Below are positions 1-5,816 of a stretch of DNA of 6,727 bases, one piece after another; positions within the stretch are counted from its first letter, which is position 1; the number at the start of each line of letters is the position of its first letter. A program made the translations under genes and the position numbers. Origin of the DNA: Bacillota bacterium (lineage in GTDB: Bacteria > Bacillota > Sulfobacillia > JAJZYS01 > JAJYTV01); NCBI GenBank assembly GCA_021810725.1, contig JAJZIE010000139.1, positions 1 through 6,727 on the forward strand, read 5' to 3'. The notes beneath the pieces are model-generated. The model was not told the DNA's origin and ran no database searches. It was given only the letters and a program-made list of their open reading frames with translations.

Positions 1-1161
1 GCGCACGGGAACGCCCTCGACGAGGTCGACGCCGGTGAGGACCATCTGGTGGCCGCCGGCGATCTCGCCCAGGTAGTCGAGACGCTCCGACTTGGACAGG
101 CCAAGGGGCACGCCCAGGACGCCCTCGAAGTCGTAGAGGCGGTCGGCCAGCACGCCCGCTTCGCCGTCCATCATCTGCACGACGTCGCAACCGAAGTAGA
201 CGCCCTCGCCGTCCTCGAGCTGGCTGAGGGCGAGGGAACGCATCGTGGCGGCGTCGACGTTGAGATAGGGCCGCGCCGGTCCGCCGCGCACGACGGGGAG
301 GTTCGCCACGACGTACGTCCGGCCAAACGGCTTGCCGGGCGCGGGAACGTTGACGACGTTTGCGTAGGCGTCGAAGTCGAAGGCGACGTGACGCTCGAAG
401 AACTGCTGCGGCGAGAGGCCGCGTTCCCGGTGGAACCGGTCGTCCTTGTCGCGGTACTCGAAGTCGAAGCTGGTGGGCGGAACGCCGAGGAACAGCGTCA
501 GGATGCGGTAGATCTCAGCCAGCATGGACTCCTTGCGGGCGAAGAGATCCTCCCCGGCGCTGCCGGCGGCGTGCGCCGCGCGTAGCGCCAGGCCCTGTTC
601 CCTAAGCTTCACGTTCAGCACATGGCCCATCGCGTGCGAGTCGCTCGAACCCTGCGTCTCCGGCATGGCGGCCTTGGGCGTCACGCCGTACTTCAGCACA
701 AGGTTCGCGAAGAGCTCCCACTCGCCGCCGTCGCCGGCCGGTCCGGCGAAGATGTGGGTCACGAGCCGGCTGTCCTTCGGCTCGGCCACGGTCGCGAGGA
801 CGTCGTCGAGAAAGCCGTTCGCCTTCTCGAGCTTCTCCCAGAACGTCAGGTAGTTCTGCGAGAGATCGAACTCGGCGAGCTCGAGACGCCTGGCCGCCGC
901 TCTGCGCAGCACATTGAGCCCTGCGAACATCCAGCAGCGCCCGCTCTTCATCTGGTTTGTCACGGCGAGCGAAGGCAGCTCGTCGGAGAACGTGTGCAGC
1001 ATCGCCGCGAGGACGTCCTGGTTCTCGGCCACCTTCAGGATGCCGTTCTTGCCGACCGCGTTCTTCATGGACAGCAGGTGCCTGTCCGCAGCGACGCCGT
1101 CGCGCATGGCCGCCAGCTGCTCGGGCAGCAGGGCTTCCCGGCACCGCGTGTCGATGCTCAT
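1..1161 (-). CDS. pepC: Aminopeptidase C (bleomycin hydrolase family, peptidase C1B), C-terminus beyond window
   Basis: Cytoplasmic papain-type cysteine aminopeptidase that removes N-terminal residues from peptides; family members form barrel-shaped hexamers. The open frame runs from ATG at 1161 to the window edge, 387 codons with no stop. The catalytic cysteine is Cys76 in NQMKSGRCWMFAG, followed by the family-typical FDLSQNYLTFWEKLEKAN. The catalytic histidine is His371 in GHQMVLTGVD. The catalytic Asn (usually in an ENSWG motif) and about 50-60 more residues should lie just left of position 1, judging from the family length of about 440-450. The start is fixed by AGGAGG at 1168-1173, 6 nt before the ATG. 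The gene lies downstream of the sortase on the same strand but is separated from it by a terminator, so it is probably its own unit. I see no convincing promoter in 1162-1262. The family assignment is firm; the physiological role is inferred. Confidence 0.95.
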   Translation of the reverse strand, partial: MSIDTRCREALLPEQLAAMRDGVAADRHLLSMKNAVGKNGILKVAENQDVLAAMLHTFSDELPSLAVTNQMKSGRCWMFAGLNVLRRAAARRLELAEFDLSQNYLTFWEKLEKANGFLDDVLATVAEPKDSRLVTHIFAGPAGDGGEWELFANLVLKYGVTPKAAMPETQGSSDSHAMGHVLNVKLREQGLALRAAHAAGSAGEDLFARKESMLAEIYRILTLFLGVPPTSFDFEYRDKDDRFHRERGLSPQQFFERHVAFDFDAYANVVNVPAPGKPFGRTYVVANLPVVRGGPARPYLNVDAATMRSLALSQLEDGEGVYFGCDVVQMMDGEAGVLADRLYDFEGVLGVPLGLSKSERLDYLGEIAGGHQMVLTGVDLVEGVPVR

Positions 1162-1262
1162 GCCATCCCTCCTGGTGCGCCTGCCGGCGCGCGTCCAGTG
1201 CCATATCCACAGCTCAGATTCTCGGCGGCGGCGCGCGCACCTCCCCTGAGATGCCGAGAGGC

Positions 1263-1293
1263 AGGAGAAAGGGCCCGACCTGAGGTCGAGCCC
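1263..1293 (-). terminator. Intrinsic-type terminator after the sortase gene
   Basis: Read on the minus strand, GGGCTCGACC (1293-1284), loop TCA, GGTCGGGCCC (1280-1271) form a 10-bp stem with a single G-U pair, followed by TTTCTCCT. It starts 17 nt past the sortase stop codon and lies before pepC. The T-tract is short and interrupted, so termination may be partial. Confidence 0.65.
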
Positions 1294-1309
1294 CTTGCCC
1301 CCAGACGGA

Positions 1310-2419
1310 TCAGACCGTGCCGGCGCGCTGCAGGTAGAGGACGTCCCCGCGCACCAGGAGCGTGATGGCGAATGGAGCCTTCGTCGCCCCGTCTGGGCTT
1401 GCGATGTGGGCCAGGGGCGTCTCGACGGTCACGGCGAGCGGCTGGCCGGCAGCGTCGAGGTCGATCGACACGTCGAGCGGCGCCCGCGGCGCCACTACCC
1501 AGGGACCGCCGCCCGCGAGCCCCTCTACGGCCGGATCGGGTCCGAAGCCTGCGAGGGGCGAGGGGGTGGCGACCTGCAGAGCCCTGACGGTCGCGGCGAA
1601 CATGCGGATGCTCTGCGCGACGAGGCTCCAACTGGCGCCGCTGGCCGTAAGTCGCTGGCTGGGCCCGCCGCTGAAGGTGGCCCTCCCGACCTCGTAGCCC
1701 GTGTCGGAGAGCCAGAGGGGCTGCGACGCGAGATTGGCCGGCAGCGTGGCAAGAAACTGCGGCGGGTTTGGCTGAAGCCCCGCGAGGCTGCCCGCGGGCG
1801 ACGGTGATCTGCTCACAAGCGCCGTCTCGACGACGTAGCGATCCGAGGTGTAGTAGAGCGCGTTCAGCGGGTAGCAGGCCACGAGGTCGAGGCTCGGCCA
1901 GGTGGTGTTCGGCAGCGACGAGTTCGCCGGCACCACGAGGGATCGCGTCACCTTGAACGTGAAGACGCCTTGAGCGGTGCCGACGACCACGGTGTCGCCT
2001 GGCCTGAGCGCGTCGATGTGGCGGAAGAACGTGAGGTTGTGCGCCACGATGACGGCGGTGCCGCTCGTGCCAGGCATGACGCTCTGTGGCTCGTGGCCCG
2101 GGGCGGACGCGAGCAGCGCGTCGGACGTGCCCTGCAGGACCGTGGCCGCGACGTCGATCTTGGGGATGCGCAGGTAGGCCGCCACCTGGCCGAGGGCGGG
2201 CTCGGGCTGCGACGCCAGGGAGGCGGTCGCGGCGACGCGCGACCCAGCTCTGGCGGCCTGGGCCCGCCGCGCGGGACGCCAAGGTGCGGTAGCCTGCGCG
2301 AGCTGGGCCTGGCGCCACGTGGCGTAGGCCGGCAGCACGAGCGGCACGGCGACGAGGGCTGTGCCGAGCGCGATCAGCGCGGCCCCCAGCCAAAGCGTCC
2401 TATGCCGCGACGCGCGCAT
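1310..2419 (-). CDS. Sortase (class D/E-like transpeptidase) with long C-terminal extension
   Basis: Membrane-anchored cysteine transpeptidase predicted to cleave a sorting signal and attach the protein to the cell surface. The 369 residues hold an N-terminal membrane helix (about 9-31), an Ala/Arg-rich linker (to about 78) and the sortase core starting at AYLRIPKIDV (about 81-203). Catalytic residues are visible: His127 in VIVAHNLTFFRHIDALRPGD, Cys182 in LDLVACYP, and Arg194 in SDRYVV. Residues ~204-369 form an extra region with no membrane segment and no family I recognise; sortases of this type usually end soon after the Arg strand. The start overlaps the preceding gene by 20 nt and has no good ribosome binding site of its own, which suggests translational coupling. 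The upstream gene encodes a protein with a SPTTG sorting signal, the probable substrate. Sortase identity is firm; the class is tentative. Confidence 0.9.
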   Translation of the reverse strand: MRASRHRTLWLGAALIALGTALVAVPLVLPAYATWRQAQLAQATAPWRPARRAQAARAGSRVAATASLASQPEPALGQVAAYLRIPKIDVAATVLQGTSDALLASAPGHEPQSVMPGTSGTAVIVAHNLTFFRHIDALRPGDTVVVGTAQGVFTFKVTRSLVVPANSSLPNTTWPSLDLVACYPLNALYYTSDRYVVETALVSRSPSPAGSLAGLQPNPPQFLATLPANLASQPLWLSDTGYEVGRATFSGGPSQRLTASGASWSLVAQSIRMFAATVRALQVATPSPLAGFGPDPAVEGLAGGGPWVVAPRAPLDVSIDLDAAGQPLAVTVETPLAHIASPDGATKAPFAITLLVRGDVLYLQRAGTV

Positions 2420-2501
2420 GACGGATGAGGAGGACTCCCGCCACGATCAGCACGGCTCCGCATCCGACGATGGGCAGGATCGGAACCCCGGTGGTGGGGG
2501 A
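2400..2501 (-). other. C-terminal sorting signal (SPTTG, membrane helix, basic tail)
   Basis: The last 33 codons encode SPTTG, then about 20 hydrophobic residues (VPILPIVGCGAVLIVAGVLL) and a short basic tail containing RHAR. The order and spacing are those of LPxTG-type sorting signals. The first position is Ser rather than Leu, so this is a variant recognition motif whose cognate enzyme is presumably the adjacent sortase. Confidence 0.7.
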
Positions 2502-3491
2502 GGTGGCGGCGGGTACCGTCTTGGCGCGGATCAGCACCGCGGCGCCGACCGTGGCCGACGTGACGGGGAGCGAGAGTACGCTGCCGGTGATCTTGGCCGA
2601 CACGTTGGGCGTGAGCTGCCCGGCGGCCGAGACGTTCGCGAGGACGCTGGCTGGTGTGATGCCGCTCTGCGCGACGGTGACCGTCACGGGCTTCTGGAAG
2701 GTTCCGATGAGCTGGCCCGTCGCGGTGTCGACGACGCGCAGGGCGAAGTCCGCGACCACCTGTTGACCGGCAGGGGCCGCGGCCTGAAGGTTGGCCGTCG
2801 GGCTCTCGAGCAACTCGAACTTGACGCCGCTAGGGAACGTTCCCGCAGGGATCGCCACGGTGACGGGACCGAAGTGCACCGAGCCCGCCGCGCCGGGAGC
2901 GAGGGTCGTGGAGGCTACGACGTTCGGGAAGCCGTGCAGCGTGAGATCGGGCGCAGTCGCGACCGGAGCGGTCGGGCTCAGCACCGCCCAGCCGACGAAT
3001 GCCGCGGTGATGGGGTGCGTGAGCACATCGCCGTGGATGGTGGCGGCCACCGGGTTCGGGACGATCTGGCCCGTCGGCGTGACGTTGTCGTAGGTACTCT
3101 GCGAGGTGACGCCACTTTGCGTCAACGAGAAGGTGACGGGCTTCAGGAAGGTGCCGACGAGCAGCCCGGTGGTCTTGTCCACGACCCGCAGGGCGAAGTC
3201 CGCGACGACGGTCTGGCCAGCCGGTGCGGCCGCCTGGAAGTTCGCCAGAGGGCCCTCAAGGAGTTCGACGGTCACGGGGTCGACGAAAGCGCCCTGCGGC
3301 ACCTGGATATGCATGGAACCGAAGCTCAGGGAGCCGGCGGCTCCGGCCGCCAGTTCCGTGGACGCGACGACGGTCGGGAAGCCGTGCTGGGCCATATCGG
3401 GAACGCTCGAACCCTGGGCGCTCGCCGCGACAGGAAGCATCAAGGCCGCCGCTGCGACGAGCGCGGCCGCGAAGATTCTGCGCAGGTGCAC
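2400..3491 (-). CDS. Secreted, sortase-anchored protein with two ~150-residue repeats
   Basis: Probable cell-surface protein of 363 residues; its binding partner or function is unknown. I chose GTG at 3491 because AAGGGAGGT at 3498-3506 sits 6 nt upstream and because it puts a signal peptide at the very N-terminus (MHLRRIFAAALVAAAAL, cleavage likely after ASA at residue 25). In-frame ATGs at 3527 and 3551 would add charged residues ahead of the signal peptide and lack such a site. Two copies of a beta-rich module follow, from HGFPTVVAS (residue 36) and HGFPNVVAS (residue 186). Shared blocks include ELLE, QAAAPAGQ, VVADFALRVVD and KPVT. The C-terminus reads SPTTG (331-335), a hydrophobic helix, then RHAR: the layout of a cell-wall sorting signal. 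The sortase gene overlaps its end by 20 nt. The modules look vaguely like ZU5-type beta sandwiches, but that is a guess. Confidence 0.85.
   Translation of the reverse strand: MHLRRIFAAALVAAAALMLPVAASAQGSSVPDMAQHGFPTVVASTELAAGAAGSLSFGSMHIQVPQGAFVDPVTVELLEGPLANFQAAAPAGQTVVADFALRVVDKTTGLLVGTFLKPVTFSLTQSGVTSQSTYDNVTPTGQIVPNPVAATIHGDVLTHPITAAFVGWAVLSPTAPVATAPDLTLHGFPNVVASTTLAPGAAGSVHFGPVTVAIPAGTFPSGVKFELLESPTANLQAAAPAGQQVVADFALRVVDTATGQLIGTFQKPVTVTVAQSGITPASVLANVSAAGQLTPNVSAKITGSVLSLPVTSATVGAAVLIRAKTVPAATSPTTGVPILPIVGCGAVLIVAGVLLIRHARVAA
2532..3386 (-). repeat. Two in-frame tandem protein repeats in the surface protein
   Basis: Copy 1 spans about 3386-2979 and copy 2 about 2936-2532. The offset is exactly 150 codons (450 bp) from HGFP through GQ..PN, then drops by one residue near the end. 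By eye about 60% of aligned residues are identical, highest in the middle (QAAAPAGQ, VVADFALRVVD, GTF-KPVT) and lowest at the edges. The divergence shows an old duplication rather than a recent one. Confidence 0.85.
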
Positions 3492-3522
3492 AGAAGGACC
3501 TCCCTTACCGGATTTCCCCTTG

Positions 3523-3551
3523 AGCATACATGGCACTGGTATTAAGTTCAC
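3523..3551 (-). promoter_or_regulatory. Candidate promoter of the surface protein-sortase unit
   Basis: On the minus strand a -10-like TATGCT (3528-3523) is preceded, 17 nt away, by GTGAAC (3551-3546), which matches the -35 consensus at only 3 of 6 positions. A start site near 3516 would give a leader of about 25 nt including the ribosome binding site. Weak by sequence, plausible by position. Confidence 0.25.
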
Positions 3552-3614
3552 CTGGTCGCTCAGAATTGTGGGGGCCGTCGCATGGGGGCCAGGCGGCTAA
3601 GGGCGGCGCTTCGC

Positions 3615-3620
3615 TATACT
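3615..3620 (+). promoter_or_regulatory. Candidate -10 element upstream of the selenoprotein gene
   Basis: TATACT matches the -10 consensus at 5 of 6 positions and stands out in a GC-rich stretch. No recognisable -35 lies 16-18 nt upstream (GGCGGC at 3592-3597). A start near 3627 would place an inverted repeat at the very 5' end of the transcript. Confidence 0.3.
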
Positions 3621-3629
3621 TAGGGTGCC

Positions 3630-3649
3630 GCGACGTGTTCGAACGTCGC
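3630..3649. repeat. Inverted repeat in the leader of the selenoprotein gene
   Basis: GCGACGT (3630-3636) and ACGTCGC (3643-3649) pair perfectly over 7 bp around the 6-nt loop GTTCGA; the palindrome GTTCGAAC (3637-3644) is nested inside. It lies between the candidate -10 and the ribosome binding site. It could be an operator or a 5' mRNA hairpin. Confidence 0.5.
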
Positions 3650-3676
3650 CAGACCCGTGATGAGAGGTGGCCAGTC

Positions 3677-4303
3677 ATGGCTTTACGGGTGGAGATCTTT
3701 TCGGATTATGTCTGACCGTTCTGCTACATCGGCGAGGGGCTCGTCGACAAGCTGAACGAGGAGGCGCAGCTCGGGCTCCAGGTGACCTGGCGGCCCTTCG
3801 AACTGCATGAGGACACCCCCGCGGAGGGCATCCCGGTCGCGGAGTACTTCGGAAGGCCGCGCGAGCAGGTCGAAAGGATGCAGGAGGGGCTGCGCAACCG
3901 CGCGGGCGAGCTCGGACTGCCCTTCGCCTCGCCCGAGATCCTGTCCAACACGCGCAAGGCGCACATCCTTTCGGAGTACGCCCGCGACGAGGGAAAGTTC
4001 GAAGCCTTGCATCGAGAACTTTTCAGGGCCAACTTCGTCGAGGGGCGGAATCTGGCCGACGACGTGGTGCTGCGGGAAATGGCCGGCAGGGCGGGGCTCG
4101 ACCCCGAGGCGGCGATGGCGTCCCTCGAGCGGCCGGACTACCGCGAACGCGTGGAGCGTTCCCTAGAGCGGGCACGCGAGATCGGCATCACCGGAGTGCC
4201 TACTTTTATCGTGGACGATAAGTACATGGTCGTCGGTGCCCACCCGTACGAGGCCCTGCGCGACGCGTTCCGCCGGATCGTGGCACTCGAAGGCCACAAC
4301 TGA
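3677..4303 (+). CDS. FrnE/DsbA-like thiol-disulfide oxidoreductase, probable selenoprotein (U-P-F-C)
   Basis: Thioredoxin-fold oxidoreductase of the FrnE-type DsbA family, 208 residues if the in-frame TGA at 3713-3715 is read as selenocysteine. The N-terminus MALRVEIFSDYV-TGA-PFCYIGEG matches the family's DxVCP(F/W)CYIG, with TGA exactly at the first cysteine of CxxC; Cys16 is the resolving cysteine and the only cysteine left. The frame stays open to TGA at 4301-4303. Family features continue: the helical insert (NTRKAHILSEYA, LHRELFRANFVEGRNLAD) and the cis-proline loop GVPTFIVDD. GAGGTG at 3664-3669, 9 nt before ATG 3677, supports this start. No export signal, so probably cytosolic. A gene finder would stop at the TGA or restart at GTG 3782, giving a 173-residue product without an active site. 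A SECIS-like hairpin follows the TGA. The alternative is a nonsense mutation or a sequencing error, made less likely by the exact position and the intact remainder. Confidence 0.85.
3713..3747 (+). promoter_or_regulatory. Putative bacterial SECIS element (UGA plus downstream hairpin)
   Basis: After the UGA at 3713-3715, CGGCGAG (3730-3736) pairs with CUCGUCG (3740-3746) around the loop GGG (3737-3739); U3729-A3747 extends the stem to 8 bp, with one G-U pair. Counting the U of UGA as 1, the loop guanines fall at 25-27, close to the G23/U24 that SelB recognises in E. coli fdhF. Bacterial SECIS elements are known to need a short stem at this distance and a G at the start of the loop; both hold here. 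SelB binding is inferred. Confidence 0.65.
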
Positions 4304-4367
4304 CGGGCGCTGCTCAGCGGCCGGGCACGGCATGGGAACGCGCGAAGGGCTCGATCGCCTCGCACCG

Positions 4368-5096
4368 CTACCCGTTGAACAGCGTCCAGTGCCCTTCCGA
4401 GACGACTTCGACGCCGCCGCCGTCCACCTTGATGGCGGTTTGGTCGTCGATGGCGTAGGTCGGTGCTGGTATGCGCGCTGCCCACTGCGGGGCAATCGCC
4501 ACGTCTTGGCGATCCGAGTGGTCCACATGCGGAATAATCGCGAAATCCACGAGGCCGACGCCGTGGGCCTTGACCAGGATCATGCGAAGGTCGCCGTCGG
4601 GTGTATCGAAGACGATGTCCTCCGTCGAAAGCGCATCGCCGCGTCCGCGCCGCGGTTCATGGTACACCTCCGCAAACGTGGACGCGGTCGCGATGCTCCC
4701 CGCGCTGACGCCCAGGTAGACCATCCGGCCAGGCAGCGACGGCAAGATGTCGGCAAGGCCGGACTTCCGCAGCCAGTAGGACAAGAAGACCGGGTCGCCG
4801 CCCCAAACGAGCAGCGCGTCGGTTTCGCGGACCGCAGGGACCCAGCATTCTTGGTCGATGCTGGGCAGCACCGAGAGCTCCAGCACCCCCAGGGACTTCC
4901 ATCCCAAGCCCGCGAATGGGCTCCTGCTCCGTCCGCTGATTGCCTCCCAGGCGTGCCCGCCTCCACCGGGAAAGGGGTAGATGGCGGTCGGAATGACCAG
5001 GGCGCTCGACTCTGAGATCGGTTTCCCCAACAGGTCAACCAGGGCATGCTGAATGCTGTGGTTGGCGATGCCGCCCGACGTCAGTAAGAGCTTCAT
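4368..5096 (-). CDS. Peptidase E-like (family S51) serine hydrolase
   Basis: Cytosolic hydrolase of the peptidase E / type 1 glutamine amidotransferase-like fold; characterised members cleave Asp-X dipeptides, but many relatives have no known substrate. The 242 residues show the N-terminal strand MKLLLTSGG, a glycine turn WGGDPVFL (98-105) as in the GGGN(T)F loop of the family, and the nucleophile elbow GVSAGS with Ser131. A likely catalytic His is His190 in IIPHVDHSD. Length is close to the ~230 of E. coli PepE. An in-frame TAG just upstream makes ATG 5096 the only good start. AAGGAGGT (5108-5115) lies 12 nt ahead, unusually far. It converges with the selenoprotein gene (64-nt gap) and diverges from the membrane protein gene. 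Whether it is a true Asp-dipeptidase is uncertain. Confidence 0.88.
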   Translation of the reverse strand: MKLLLTSGGIANHSIQHALVDLLGKPISESSALVIPTAIYPFPGGGGHAWEAISGRSRSPFAGLGWKSLGVLELSVLPSIDQECWVPAVRETDALLVWGGDPVFLSYWLRKSGLADILPSLPGRMVYLGVSAGSIATASTFAEVYHEPRRGRGDALSTEDIVFDTPDGDLRMILVKAHGVGLVDFAIIPHVDHSDRQDVAIAPQWAARIPAPTYAIDDQTAIKVDGGGVEVVSEGHWTLFNG

Positions 5097-5102
5097 TGGG
5101 TG

Positions 5103-5131
5103 AACCTACCTCCTTCTAACCACGCGGTCAA
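5103..5131 (-). promoter_or_regulatory. Candidate promoter directly at the start of the peptidase E-like gene
   Basis: Minus strand: TTGACC (5131-5126, 5 of 6 to the -35 consensus), a 17-nt spacer, then TAGGTT (5108-5103, fitting TAnnnT), with the ATG only 6 nt further on. Transcription from it would begin at or next to the ATG, giving a leaderless mRNA. The AAGGAGGT lying within the spacer would then not be transcribed, so the two readings compete. Confidence 0.35.
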
Positions 5132-5165
5132 GCCTCTCCGGGTGCGCCTTCCGGCCGAGACCCGG

Positions 5166-5185
5166 CAGGGTTCGTCCAAACCCTG
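5166..5185. repeat. Inverted repeat in the divergent intergenic region
   Basis: CAGGGTT (5166-5172), loop CGTCCA, AACCCTG (5179-5185): a perfect 7-bp stem in the 142-nt gap between two divergent genes. It could be an operator serving either gene. I see no T-tract, so a terminator is unlikely. Confidence 0.4.
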
Positions 5186-5238
5186 GGCGGACCTCATCGG
5201 GTGGAGAACGCCACTTCCACCAACGCAGGAGCTGTGCC

Positions 5239-5601
5239 GTGTCGCAGACGGCCAATTCCGGTTCCGGTTCGCGCATGCTCCTGATGATGGCGCGTACCGG
5301 ATTCCTTGTCGCGTTTCTACTGGGGCTCGGGGGCCATTTCGGGGTCTACCTTTACGGCGGTGCGGTGCTCTGGATCCACATCGTCTTCGGCCTTTTGTTC
5401 CTGGTGCCCGCATGGATGCTCCCTGCGAGCGCCGGCAAGCCAGCCCTCGCCATGTGGGGAGCGATCCTCGCGACGACCGGCGCGGCCCTCGCCGCGATCG
5501 GCGCCCTGTGGGCGCCGGGGCTGCCGGTGTGGCCGCACGTCGTTCTGATGATCGTCGCGATCGGGCTGGTCGAGATGGGCAGCCGCCGCCGCAGGGCCTG
5601 A
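5239..5601 (+). CDS. Small four-helix membrane protein of unknown function
   Basis: Integral membrane protein of 120 residues. I do not recognise a named family, though small four-helix proteins with a membrane-embedded His are common as hypotheticals in GC-rich bacteria. After a short Ser/Gly-rich N-terminus come four hydrophobic segments: about 14-39, 42-62, 69-90 and 97-115. The tail is strongly basic (SRRRRA), which by the positive-inside rule puts the C-terminus, and with four helices also the N-terminus, in the cytoplasm. His33, His47 and His100 lie in or beside the helices and might bind a cofactor, but nothing proves it. The GTG start at 5239 is supported by AGGAG at 5227-5231 with 7 nt spacing; ATG 5275 would lack such a site. 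It is divergent from the peptidase E-like gene. No terminator with a T-tract is seen after its TGA stop. Confidence 0.75.
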   Translation: MSQTANSGSGSRMLLMMARTGFLVAFLLGLGGHFGVYLYGGAVLWIHIVFGLLFLVPAWMLPASAGKPALAMWGAILATTGAALAAIGALWAPGLPVWPHVVLMIVAIGLVEMGSRRRRA

Positions 5602-5816
5602 ACAGCGTCACGGCGGCCGGAGTCCTTCCGCCGTTGGCGCGCCGAGCGCAGTCGGCCCAAACCATTGCAGCACGGAGACGACTGCCTTCGGCCGCTGTCA
5701 GAGCCCCAGCTCGTCTCCTCCACGTGCCACTGGGACCCGGATGGGGCTGGACGGATCGCCCTGCGTCTGCGCGGTCCGCGGAGCGGACGGGGTGGGGGGA
5801 CCCGGTGGGGAGGCGA

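Noticed and set aside
49..1365. Several plus-strand frames (e.g. 49-585, 622-1365) opposite the left-edge gene
   Set aside because: The minus strand encodes aminopeptidase C with catalytic Cys and His in one uninterrupted frame.
1158..2393. 411-codon minus-strand frame overlapping the sortase gene
   Set aside because: Arg/Ala-rich shadow. The overlapping frame carries the complete sortase His/Cys/Arg set and a membrane anchor.
2361..3545. 394-codon plus-strand open frame opposite the surface protein gene
   Set aside because: Asp/Arg/Gly-rich antisense shadow of the repeat protein, which has a signal peptide, repeats and a sorting signal on the minus strand.
3782..4303. A separate 173-residue oxidoreductase starting at GTG 3782
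   Set aside because: It would lack the first strand and the active site of the fold, has no good ribosome binding site, and is the in-frame continuation of the frame starting at ATG 3677 past the TGA.
4304..4367. Bidirectional terminator between the convergent selenoprotein and peptidase genes
   Set aside because: Only short stems around GCGCTGCTCAGCGGC and no T-tract on either strand.
5611..5633. CGGCGG/CCGCCG hairpin after the membrane protein gene as terminator
   Set aside because: Only 6 bp with a large loop and no T-tract. Such matches are expected by chance at this GC content.
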